A DNA stretch of 64,000 bases, taken from assembly GCA_021325135.1 (NCBI GenBank), contig JAJPHT010000034.1, forward strand, positions 1 through 64,000, read 5' to 3'. Positions 34,833 through 42,603 of the stretch are shown here, piece by piece. The notes below the pieces were generated by a model. It ran no database searches. It saw only the letters and a program-made list of their open reading frames with translations, and was not told where the DNA came from. Both the position numbers and the translations under genes were made by a program. Source of the DNA: Pseudomonadota bacterium (GTDB taxonomy: Archaea > Thermoplasmatota > SW-10-69-26 > JACQPN01 > JAJPHT01). Positions within the stretch are counted from its first letter, which is position 1. The number at the start of each line of letters is the position of its first letter.

Positions 34833-35416
34833 GCCCCGACGAGCTGGACCCGAAGCTGCGCGCCGCGCTCTCGGGCGAGGAGCCCCTGCGCGTGATGCGC
34901 GCCCGCGGCGGCCCCCAGGGGAACCGCTGGGCCCTCGCCGTCGTCGTGGGGCTCCTCCTCGCCGCGGGAGGGTGTTATCTCCTGTGGGAATACTTCACGG
35001 ACCCCGCGGCCCAGGTGACCGTCGACGGGGTGCCCGTCCAGACGCCCGGACAGGGCGGGCCCGTCACGCTGGGCGGCCTCTCCGTGCCCGCGGGCATCGC
35101 CCTCGTGGGCCTGCTCGTCGCCACTGGAGGGGTCCTCGTGGGCGTGCGCTCCTCCGGGTGGTACGCCGTGACGCGGACGCGCCTCGTGCGCGCGGGCTCC
35201 GGTCAGACGCTCTCGTGGGCGTGGTCGGACGTCGTCGCAGTCCGGGGCGAGGGCGTCGAGCTGACGCTGGTGCGCCGCGCGGGGGAGCCGGTGCGCCTGG
35301 AGGACGTGCCCAAGGCGGACGAGGTGGCCTCTCTCTGCTCGCCCCTCCTCCTCGAGGCGCCCACGCGCCACGCTCCCCAGCCGGGGCTCGCCTGGGACCT
35401 GGATCGCCCCCGTTGA
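34829..35416 (+). CDS. Membrane protein with PH-like domain
   Basis: A 195-aa protein with two transmembrane helices (RWALAVVVGLLLAAGGCYLL, about residues 28-47, and AGIALVGLLVATGGVLVGV, about 88-106), followed by a beta-rich cytoplasmic segment (WYAVTRTRLVRAG...LSWAWSDVVAVRG) like the bacterial PH domain that often follows membrane helices. No specific function is known. Its GTG start overlaps the M20 peptidase stop by 4 nt. Confidence 0.7.
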   Translation: MSPDELDPKLRAALSGEEPLRVMRARGGPQGNRWALAVVVGLLLAAGGCYLLWEYFTDPAAQVTVDGVPVQTPGQGGPVTLGGLSVPAGIALVGLLVATGGVLVGVRSSGWYAVTRTRLVRAGSGQTLSWAWSDVVAVRGEGVELTLVRRAGEPVRLEDVPKADEVASLCSPLLLEAPTRHAPQPGLAWDLDRPR

Positions 35417-35451
35417 AAACCGCCAAATAGCAAGGGGCGTCTGGCCGCGCC

Positions 35452-36585
35452 GTGGAGACGCTTCGCCTCGCCCACGTGGCGCCCTACCTCCACCCGCACG
35501 TGGGCGGCGTGGAGAGCCACGTCGAGGGCGTCTGCGCTGAGCTTGCCCGCCGCGGGCACGACGTGGAGGTCGTGACGTCGCGCCTGCCCGGCACGGCGCC
35601 CCTGGAGGAGCGCCAAGGCTACCGCATCCGGCGCGTCCCCACGGCGGCGAGCCTCTTCACGACGCCCATCACGCCGCGCCTGGGGCGCGCGCTCTCCGCC
35701 GCGCCGCGCGACCTCGTCCACGCCCACTCGCCCCCTCCGCTCTCCTCCTGGCTCGCCGCGAAGTGGTGCCGCCGCCACCGCGCGCCCTTCGTGCTGACGT
35801 ACCACTGCGACCTGGAGATCCCCATCCCCGGCGGCGCCGCCATCGTGGAGGTCTACCGCCGCACGCTGGGCAGGACGACGGTGCGCGTCGCCGACGCCCT
35901 GGTGGCCACGACGCGGACCTACGCGCAGACGAGCCGCTCGCTCTGGTCGCGCCCCGACGTGGAGGTCGTCCCCAATGCGGTGGACGCCGCGCGCTTCACG
36001 CCCGAGGGGGGCGACTCCGGGGTGCGCGAGAAGCACGGCCTGGGCTCCGCGCCGGTCGCCCTCTTCGTGGGCCGCCTCACGCACCACAAGGGGGTCGAGG
36101 AGCTGATCCGCGCGGCGGCGCTCAGCGGCCCCCACGTCCGATATCTCGTGGTGGGCGACGGGCCGCGCCGCGGCGCGCTGGAGGCGCTCGCGCGCGACGT
36201 GGCGCCGGGCCGCGTCGTCTTCGCGGGGCGCGTGCCCGGCGAGATGCTGCCCGCCTACTACCGCGCGGCCACCCTGGGCGTCCTCCCCTCCACGTCGCGC
36301 CTGGAGGCGTTCGGCATCGCCGCGCTGGAGTGCATGGCCTCGGGGCGCCCCGTGGTGGTGAGCCGCATCCCGGGCGTCGAGGAGGTCATTGAGCCCGACG
36401 TCACGGGCCTTCTCGCGGAGCCCCTGGACGCCGAGGACCTCGCGGCGCAGGTGCGCGCCCTGGCGCTGGACCCCGAGCGGGCGCGCGCCATGGGCAAGGC
36501 GGCGCGGGAGCGCGTGCTGGAGCGCTTCACGCTGCCCCGGGTGGTGGACCGCCTGGAGGCGGTGTACCGCCGCGTCCTCAGATGA
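35452..36585 (+). CDS. Glycosyltransferase family 4 (GT-B fold)
   Basis: A 377-aa retaining glycosyltransferase: N domain HVAPYLHPHVGGVESHVEG with the glycine-rich acceptor loop, VHAHSPPPLSSWLAA, and a C domain with VALFVGRLTHHKGVEEL and the E-x7-E motif in SRLEAFGIAALECMA. It probably adds a hexose to a lipid or glycan. The GTG start lies about 25 nt after a CCAAATAGC box. The 3' end overlaps the convergent secreted-protein gene by 8 nt. Confidence 0.92.
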   Translation: METLRLAHVAPYLHPHVGGVESHVEGVCAELARRGHDVEVVTSRLPGTAPLEERQGYRIRRVPTAASLFTTPITPRLGRALSAAPRDLVHAHSPPPLSSWLAAKWCRRHRAPFVLTYHCDLEIPIPGGAAIVEVYRRTLGRTTVRVADALVATTRTYAQTSRSLWSRPDVEVVPNAVDAARFTPEGGDSGVREKHGLGSAPVALFVGRLTHHKGVEELIRAAALSGPHVRYLVVGDGPRRGALEALARDVAPGRVVFAGRVPGEMLPAYYRAATLGVLPSTSRLEAFGIAALECMASGRPVVVSRIPGVEEVIEPDVTGLLAEPLDAEDLAAQVRALALDPERARAMGKAARERVLERFTLPRVVDRLEAVYRRVLR

Positions 36586-37054
36586 CGCAGGGCTCGAAGA
36601 CCTCGACGCCGGGCGTCGGGCCCACGGTGGCGTACTGGAAGGAGCCGGGCGCGGTGATATCATACCCCTCGCCTTCGGCCTGGTAGGGGACGACGGCCAC
36701 GAAGTAGGTGCCTCCGGGGAGGCTCGCGAAGGAGACGGACTCCTGCGCGGGGCCCGCGCCGTGGTGCTCCGAGGCGCCGATCATCTCGTCGGGCGTGAGC
36801 ACGCCGTCGTCCAGCGCGTCGCCGCGGTAGACCTGGAGGTCGTAGTCCGCGCCCAGCACCGGGAGCCGCGACCAGGTGAGGCCCACGGTGACGGCGCCGC
36901 CGCCCGTGAACCAGTACCAGACGTCCCAGCCGCCCGCGTCCACGCAGCCGCCGTTGACGCCGTAGGCCGCTCCGCTGGCGCTCCCGCCCGCCGCGAAGGG
37001 CGCAGCGGGAAGAAGGAGCAGGGAGCCGAGGGCGAGGACGAGAAGCGGGCGCAT
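36578..37054 (-). CDS. Secreted protein with pre-peptidase C-terminal (PPC)-like domain
   Basis: A 158-aa precursor. Its signal peptide is MRPLLVLALGSLLLLPAAPF. The mature part has the beta-sandwich signs of a PPC domain: a strand GAVTVGLTWSRL, the YDLQVYRGD turn, and the end SLPGGTYFVAVVPYQAEG. It has Cys near both ends (GGCVDAGG and EPCVI) that could form a disulfide. PPC domains are usually found attached to secreted peptidases; here it stands alone. The ATG was chosen because it gives the signal peptide. Confidence 0.72.
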   Translation of the reverse strand: MRPLLVLALGSLLLLPAAPFAAGGSASGAAYGVNGGCVDAGGWDVWYWFTGGGAVTVGLTWSRLPVLGADYDLQVYRGDALDDGVLTPDEMIGASEHHGAGPAQESVSFASLPGGTYFVAVVPYQAEGEGYDITAPGSFQYATVGPTPGVEVFEPCVI

Positions 37055-37110
37055 GGCAGCCTCCGCAGCCGCAGGGCGCCTGGGGGCCCATGAACCTTGC
37101 CGGGGGAAAA

Positions 37111-37120
37111 CGCTTAACCG
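37111..37120 (+). promoter_or_regulatory. TATA-like box of serA
   Basis: CGCTTAACCG, preceded by a GGGGGAAAA stretch, lies 23-32 nt before the serA ATG at 37143, with no Shine-Dalgarno motif in between. This is one of the clearest leaderless promoters in the window. Confidence 0.55.
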
Positions 37121-37142
37121 ATCCCCCGGGGGATGCGCGGCC

Positions 37143-38081
37143 ATGGCCCGGATCCTCGTCACCGACCCCCTCGACCCCGCCGCGGCGGACGCGCTGCGCA
37201 AGGCGGGCCACGAGGTCGAGGAGCGCAAGCTCACCCCCGAGGAGCTTCTCAAGGAGATCCCCAAGTACGACGCGCTCCTCGTGCGCAGCGAGACCAAGGT
37301 CACCAAGGCCGTGCTGGGCGTCGGCGACCGCCTCAAGGTCGTGGGCCGCGCGGGCGTCGGCGTCGACAACATCGACACGCAGGCCGCCAAGGAGCGCGGC
37401 ATCGCCGTCGTGAACGCGCCCCTGGCCGCCACCAACGCCGTCGCGGAGCTGACCCTCGCGCACATGCTCAGCCTCGCGCGCCAACTCCCCCGCGCCGACG
37501 CCGGCACGCGCGCCGGCAAGTGGGAGAAGAAGGGGCTCATGGGCATCGAATTGTCGGGCCGCACGCTGGGCCTCCTGGGCGTCGGCCGCATCGGAGGCCG
37601 CGTCGCGGAGCTTGCCCGCGCCTTCGGCATGCGCGTCGTCGTCTACGACCCCTACGTCAGCGCCGAGAAGGCGCGCGAGATGCACGTCGCCAAGGCCGAC
37701 ACGCCCGCCGAGGTCGTCGCCCAGAGCGACTTCGTCAGCGTCCACACGCCCCTCACCCCCGAGACCAAGGGCATGGTCAACGCCGCGCTGCTGTCGAAGT
37801 TCAAGAAGGGCAGCCACCTCCTCAACGTCGCCCGCGGCGGCATCGTCGACGAGAAGGCGCTCCACGAGGCCGTGAAGTCCGGCCACCTCGCCGGCGCCGC
37901 GCTGGACACCTTCGAGACGGAGCCCCTCAAGGAGACGCCCCTCGCGGAGCTTCCCTCGGTCCACTTCACGCCGCACCTCGGGGCCAGCACCGTCGAGGCG
38001 CAGGTCAAGGCGGGCCTCATGGTCGCCGAGGACGTGCGCAAGGTCCTCGCGGGGGAGAAGCCCGAGTTCCGGGTGGTGTGA
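37143..38081 (+). CDS. serA: D-3-phosphoglycerate dehydrogenase-type 2-hydroxyacid dehydrogenase (short form)
   Basis: A 312-aa NAD-dependent enzyme. It shows GRAGVGVDNIDTQAAKE, NAPLAATNAVAELTLAHML, the Rossmann loop LLGVGRIGGRVAEL, NVARGGIVDEKAL with the catalytic Arg, and TPHLGASTVEAQ with the catalytic His. These match SerA most closely. The regulatory ASB/ACT domains are missing, as in other short-form enzymes. It probably performs the first step of serine synthesis. It is the last core gene before the accessory island. Confidence 0.9.
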   Translation: MARILVTDPLDPAAADALRKAGHEVEERKLTPEELLKEIPKYDALLVRSETKVTKAVLGVGDRLKVVGRAGVGVDNIDTQAAKERGIAVVNAPLAATNAVAELTLAHMLSLARQLPRADAGTRAGKWEKKGLMGIELSGRTLGLLGVGRIGGRVAELARAFGMRVVVYDPYVSAEKAREMHVAKADTPAEVVAQSDFVSVHTPLTPETKGMVNAALLSKFKKGSHLLNVARGGIVDEKALHEAVKSGHLAGAALDTFETEPLKETPLAELPSVHFTPHLGASTVEAQVKAGLMVAEDVRKVLAGEKPEFRVV

Positions 38082-38538
38082 GCGCCAGATTCACCAAACG
38101 TTCATACACCCCTCCCGGCTTCGCCGCCCCCGAGGAATCACCGCATGGGCCTCTTCGACAGACCCCTGGGTGCAAGTGGAGCGCCTGGAGCCGTTTTCTC
38201 GGGACTTCCAGCGGATTTCTAGGCGCGGGACCTGACCAGGACCTTGTCAGCAAGAGCTTGGGGGTCTTCGACTATTCTGGACCACAAACATCATCTCTGC
38301 ACGAACTTGGCATCCCGTACTTCTTATCGCTTCCAACGGCACGGCTGCCCTCGGAATTGGCATCCAGCCGGGAGGTGTGCACCGCCCTCGTCGGCGGCGG
38401 GACTCACAGGGCGGGCTCGTCAACAACACATGAGGGCGTCTCGGGTTTCCCCAAGGCATGCTCGTGCCCCTCCCCGCGCCTGAGCGACCATCATAGGGCC
38501 CCGTCTTGGCTTGAAAATCTCGAAAGCTTATTCACTCC
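38082..38538. other. Left boundary of the accessory island; intergenic region with a TerB-like gene stub
   Basis: A 457-nt gap in which base composition drops. At 38145 an ATG opens MGLFDRPLGASG, which resembles MGIFDKVLGSST, the start of the TerB-like gene at 51326 on the far side of the island; similarity then ends. No complete coding frame, tRNA or integrase site could be recognised in the remainder. Near the right end, CGAAAGCTTATTC (38521-38533) is a plausible TATA region for the methyltransferase gene. Confidence 0.4.
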
Positions 38539-40479
38539 ATGGAAGAGCTTATGGTTGGAAAAGTTGGCACGATGAGTCCATCCCAGGCGATCCGAGGCCA
38601 CGCTGCATTCCTAAAGCGGAATGGTGGCATGCTGGCCGACCTCCTTGAGGTGGCACTCCCGCCCCTGGTGCGTCCTGGGCGCAACTTCCTCACCGAGCTC
38701 ACCATCCTTGCCGCGACGTACCAAGTCAGCCCTTTGATCCATCGCAAGACACGGACAGTCCTTGTGCGACTCACACGCAAGTACCTCCCTCATGAGCGTG
38801 CGCGTTGGAGCCGCCGCGACTGGGCGGTCGCCCTCCAAGGCCTTCCGGGCGTCCGACGCGGCGCTGGCTCGCGGCTCGCGCGGATGCACAAGATCCTATC
38901 CAGGCGCCATGACTTTCCCACCTTAACTTCGATGAAGGTCTGGGGCGTGCCCAAGTGGCGTGCATTCTTCGCCGAGCTGGGCTGGGACACGAACCTCGCC
39001 TACGCTGTGACCGCCCTCCTCCTTGATCGCGAGCAGATGCCAGGTGGCCCCAACGTTCTCCATCTCTATCGAAGGCTTGGCTTCCGACTCGACCCGCATG
39101 GAAACGCTGCCGAGCACTCCCTCTTACCACGCGATCTCGAGCGCGCCAAGTGGCGGCTGCAACAGCTCGCCGTGGTGCGGTGCACGCCGCGGCTGCGCCC
39201 TGGGCCACGCACCTGTGGCGACTGTCCGCTGAAGCGCATGTGCCTCGCACACCGCGAAGCTACCGCTCAAGATAGGAACAATCGACCAGGCTATGTCGAC
39301 ATCTTCGCCGGTGGAGGTGGACTAAGCCTCGGGCTGACGCGAGCGGGCTTGGGCCTCAAGCTCGCGATAGAGAAGGAGCGGCACGCTGCCGATACACTCT
39401 ACCTTAATCATCCCGAGGCGCCTAACCGCGTCGTTGACGCACGTGATATCAGGCGCATCCTTTCCGACAAGAAGGCACTGCTGCCACTCAAGGGTACGCC
39501 CGTCGTAGCCGGCGGACCACCCTGCCAGCCGTTCTCGATGGCCCGTCGCCACAGCAAGGCCGACCAAAACGACCCGCGTAGATTCCTCTTCCGCGCGTTC
39601 GTCCGCGCCGTGGCCATCATTGAGCCCAAGATTGTCATCATGGAAAACGTCCCCGGCATCCAGAACGCAGCAGGAGGCAAGTTCAACGAAAGGATTGTCC
39701 AGGCGTTCGTTCGGATCGGCTATCATATGGACGCAGTTCTCCTGAACGCCGCTGACTACGGGGTCGCGCAAAATAGGCATCGCGTCTTCTTCATCGGTGT
39801 GCGAAAGGCGGCGTTCCGCTCGCCTGAGCGAATGCTCGAACGCATCTTTAACCGCATCAGACGCGCCCGATCGCGCCAGATATGGAGAGCAGGGGATGCG
39901 CTTCATGGCCTCCCGCGCTTTCGCGCTGGAGAAGGTGGAAACGTCGTCCTCACCGATAGCGTCGGCCGCATATCCCGATACGCAGAGAGATTGGCCGATG
40001 AGAAGTCTGGACTCGTGTTCAACCACGAGACGCGCCCACACAATCCACACGACATTAAGATTTACCGGATGCTTCGCCACGGCGAGACCGCGGCTAGCCT
40101 CGAGGAACGCCACCCCGGGATCATCCCCTATCAGGTCGAATCGTTTGGCGACAAGTACCGGAAAATCCACCCGGAACGTCCGGCTCCGACGATCCCTGCC
40201 CACCTCCACCGGGACTCAAACAGCTTCGTCCACTTCGATCTGCCGCGCGGCATCACGCCACGCGAAGCGGCCCGGTTCCAGTCCTTCCCTGATTCCTACG
40301 TGTTCCTTGGGGGCTTTGGACCCGCCTTCATTCAGATTGGGAATGCCGTTCCGCCGAAGCTCGGCGAGGTCGTCGGCCGTGCTGTCCTCGACGCGCTCGG
40401 ACAGCCTCGACGACTCGCGCGACACGCTGGGCCGCGCGCCCGGCCGACGCATCAACCTCATGCTCCCACAGCTCAATGA
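38539..40479 (+). CDS. DNA (cytosine-5) methyltransferase with N-terminal degenerate endonuclease III-like Fe-S domain
   Basis: A 646-aa two-part protein. Residues about 250-625 are a complete C5-methyltransferase: motif I VDIFAGGGGLSLGL, motif IV GGPPCQPFS with the catalytic Cys (about 331), ENVPG, QNRHRVFFIG, and the motif IX-X end QIGNAVPPKLGE. Residues 45-240 align with HhH-GPD/endonuclease III enzymes: LTELTILAATYQVS, then GSRLARMHKILSRRHDFP, and four Cys (C215, C226, C229, C235) in a [4Fe-4S]-like C-X10-C-X2-C-X5-C loop. The positions of the glycosylase Lys and Asp are Asn and Gly, so glycosylase activity is unlikely. Starts at 38551 or 38572 are possible; 38551 best fits the TATA spacing. 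It would be the DrmMII-type modification enzyme of the island. Confidence 0.9.
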   Translation: MEELMVGKVGTMSPSQAIRGHAAFLKRNGGMLADLLEVALPPLVRPGRNFLTELTILAATYQVSPLIHRKTRTVLVRLTRKYLPHERARWSRRDWAVALQGLPGVRRGAGSRLARMHKILSRRHDFPTLTSMKVWGVPKWRAFFAELGWDTNLAYAVTALLLDREQMPGGPNVLHLYRRLGFRLDPHGNAAEHSLLPRDLERAKWRLQQLAVVRCTPRLRPGPRTCGDCPLKRMCLAHREATAQDRNNRPGYVDIFAGGGGLSLGLTRAGLGLKLAIEKERHAADTLYLNHPEAPNRVVDARDIRRILSDKKALLPLKGTPVVAGGPPCQPFSMARRHSKADQNDPRRFLFRAFVRAVAIIEPKIVIMENVPGIQNAAGGKFNERIVQAFVRIGYHMDAVLLNAADYGVAQNRHRVFFIGVRKAAFRSPERMLERIFNRIRRARSRQIWRAGDALHGLPRFRAGEGGNVVLTDSVGRISRYAERLADEKSGLVFNHETRPHNPHDIKIYRMLRHGETAASLEERHPGIIPYQVESFGDKYRKIHPERPAPTIPAHLHRDSNSFVHFDLPRGITPREAARFQSFPDSYVFLGGFGPAFIQIGNAVPPKLGEVVGRAVLDALGQPRRLARHAGPRARPTHQPHAPTAQ

Positions 40480-40804
40480 TACGCCAGCCTTGGGCCTCCA
40501 ACTGCTCACGTACTCGGGCGTCTCGTGCCTTGTTCGCGGCAAGTTTCGCTCGCCAAAAAGCAGCTCGATTCTTTGGTGGTATATAGTGGCTTGGGCAGCC
40601 ATGCCAGAAGCAGCCGTGCACGAATACGGCAATCTTGAGTCCGGGAAAGAAGACATCGGGGCTTCCAGGAATGCCGCGGCCGTGGACTCGGAATCGAAGC
40701 CCTGCGGCGTAGAGTGCCCGACGCAAGGCCATCTCTGGTGACGTGTTGCGCGCACGAATGCGGCTCATCACCCCGGACCGGGCTGCTTTCGAGATGTCAC
40801 TCAC
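40328..40804 (-). CDS. vsr: Very-short-patch-repair (Vsr) type DNA mismatch endonuclease
   Basis: A 158-aa protein that nicks DNA at T:G mismatches arising from deaminated 5-methylcytosine, or has been recruited as a restriction nuclease. E24 (RNTSPEMALRRAL), D50 (PGSPDVFFP), H63 and H68 (VFVHGCFWHGC) match the E. coli Vsr residues E25, D51, H64 and H69. C65, C70 and H73 provide a zinc site, with His in WEHEV at the place of the fourth ligand. The GTG start gives MSDISKAARSGVMSRIR. The last 152 nt overlap the convergent methyltransferase gene, including the DNA for its motif X. The overlapped Vsr tail is Arg-rich and not conserved. Confidence 0.93.
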   Translation of the reverse strand: MSDISKAARSGVMSRIRARNTSPEMALRRALYAAGLRFRVHGRGIPGSPDVFFPGLKIAVFVHGCFWHGCPSHYIPPKNRAAFWRAKLAANKARDARVREQLEAQGWRIIELWEHEVDASAGRAAQRVARVVEAVRARRGQHGRRPRRASAERHSQSE

Positions 40805-40906
40805 AGACTCCGTAGATTCAGCCTTGCCATATGAGACAAGCGCGAAACGCGGGGACTGGATGTAGGATCGGCTTCGCCTGAATACTGCTGGCAGCCGAAC
40901 AGGTTC

Positions 40907-42541
40907 ATGATGAACCGAGAACTTGCAGGGAGCGTGTCCGAACGCAGGCAGGTGATCCGAGTCTTCATCGGCTCGCCAAGCGACCTCAACGACGAACGTG
41001 CAATCATCCCCCACGTAGTCGACGAGGTAAACCGCATAAAAGCTCACAGTATAGGATACCACTTCGAGGCGGTGGGCTGGGAAGACACGCTACCTGGCCG
41101 GGGGCGGCCTCAGGATAGGATCAACAAGGATCTCGACACCGCTCAACTGGCGGTTATGATACTCTGGCGGCGTTGGGGGAGCCCGACAGGAACGCACTCT
41201 AGCGGATTCCTAGAGGAGTTCGAGCACTGTCACCAACGGAAGACGCCACTCTTGTTATACTTTAAGCGTATTCCCGCAGAAGCGTTGGCGGATCCGGGAC
41301 CGCAACTCAGGGCCGTACTGGAATTCCAAGAACGGGTTATGCGCGAAAAAACAGTGTTGTTCTCTACTTTCGACACGCCGGCGGCCTTTGAGATTCAATT
41401 GCGACAGCATCTTTCGAAGTGGCTTGATGAGCACGACGCAGGCATCGTCCCCGAGGAAATGTTGATTCGCCCAGGAGCGTGGCTCCGGGCGCTTGCCCGT
41501 GATGAGGAACAGAGCCGTAGACTGATCGCGCGAGTTATGGCCACGGCGGAACAGCACGAGCGTGTCGCAGATATTTTAGCGAATGAAGGGGACTGGCGCC
41601 TTGTCGCTGGTGCGACACAAAGAGCCGAGTACCTATACAAGACCGCGCTCGAACTCTATCCAAGCATCGAGGCGATGCAGGGATATCAACATCTATTAAT
41701 CAAGACCGGTAGATCTGATGAAATCAAACCATTGCAGAGCGCCCTGCGCGCGATTGCAGACGAAGATCAGAACATCCGTGCAGAGATCTTTGCACTCGAA
41801 GGTGAAGGAAACGTCGCTCAGTACCAAGGCGACCTCGTGACAGCCAAACGGTGTTTCGAGCGCACGGCCAAACTGGCAGGGGACATGGAGCTCTTCGATA
41901 CTGCGTGTACTGCGCTGACACATCTTGGTGAAATTGCTCGGATGCAAGGCGAATTTGGCCTCGCGCTGCGACGCCTCAATGAAGCAATTGAGATTGGAAA
42001 AGCCGAGGACCCTCGGCATCGGGTAGCGGCTATGAGCCATAGGATCAACCTCTTGATCCAAGCTGGGCGCTACGATCTAGCGCGAAAGCCGGCTGAGGAG
42101 GCCTTGGATGAATCCACGAGGCATAACATCGTCCATGACATGTCTGTAGCGAAGATGTGCATTGCGCTCATCGACAGCCACGACGGCAGAACTTCCGAAG
42201 CAACGCGTGGGATGACGCAGGCGTTGGAACTAGCGCGCCGCTCGGGGGAAACCGGCCTCGAATACACGATCCTCCACAACCTTGGCGTAGTCCACTTATC
42301 CGCTGAAGAGTTTCCCGAAGCCGAGCGGATCTTCAAGGACGCCCTGAAGCTCGCAAAGGAGCGCGGTGGACTCGAAGGCATTTCCGACATTTCGTTCAAC
42401 CTTGGCCAGTGTGCCATGATCACAGGGAAGGATGCCGAAGCTCGGGAGCATTTCCACCGAGCCTTGCATGGGTATCAGCAACTTGGAGATCCGCGTCGCA
42501 TCAAGCTCGCTTCCGATGTGCTCTCGAGCCTCGGTGACTGA
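40907..42541 (+). CDS. DUF4062 domain protein with TPR repeats
   Basis: A 544-aa protein. Residues 17-150 form a DUF4062 domain: VIRVFIGSPSDLNDERAIIP, FEAVGWEDTLPG, a QDRINKDLDTAQLAVMILW strand and GSPTGTHSSGFLEEFEHC. DUF4062 is a TIR-like fold seen in many signalling and defence proteins. Residues about 230-540 are tandem helical repeats of TPR type (for example RAEYLYKTALELYPSIEAM, EAERIFKDALKLAKERGG and EAREHFHRALHGYQQLGD). It is divergent from vsr (102-nt gap) and converges on the drmB-like gene. The domain order, effector-like then sensor-like repeats, suggests a stand-alone defence factor or a regulator of the DISARM-like locus. No catalytic residues can be named. Confidence 0.85.
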   Translation: MMNRELAGSVSERRQVIRVFIGSPSDLNDERAIIPHVVDEVNRIKAHSIGYHFEAVGWEDTLPGRGRPQDRINKDLDTAQLAVMILWRRWGSPTGTHSSGFLEEFEHCHQRKTPLLLYFKRIPAEALADPGPQLRAVLEFQERVMREKTVLFSTFDTPAAFEIQLRQHLSKWLDEHDAGIVPEEMLIRPGAWLRALARDEEQSRRLIARVMATAEQHERVADILANEGDWRLVAGATQRAEYLYKTALELYPSIEAMQGYQHLLIKTGRSDEIKPLQSALRAIADEDQNIRAEIFALEGEGNVAQYQGDLVTAKRCFERTAKLAGDMELFDTACTALTHLGEIARMQGEFGLALRRLNEAIEIGKAEDPRHRVAAMSHRINLLIQAGRYDLARKPAEEALDESTRHNIVHDMSVAKMCIALIDSHDGRTSEATRGMTQALELARRSGETGLEYTILHNLGVVHLSAEEFPEAERIFKDALKLAKERGGLEGISDISFNLGQCAMITGKDAEAREHFHRALHGYQQLGDPRRIKLASDVLSSLGD

Positions 42542-42603
42542 CCACGCCCTGAGTGCAATGGTTAGGCGCCTCGGGGGCGCTGGAGTCGCTGGGCGTACGA
42601 CGC

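Noticed and set aside
38082..38538. tRNA gene or integrase attachment site at the left island edge
   Set aside because: I found no cloverleaf, T-loop consensus or direct repeat matching the right edge.
38539..39240. Active DNA glycosylase in the methyltransferase N-terminus
   Set aside because: The aligned catalytic Lys and Asp are Asn and Gly; only the fold and Fe-S cysteines are kept.
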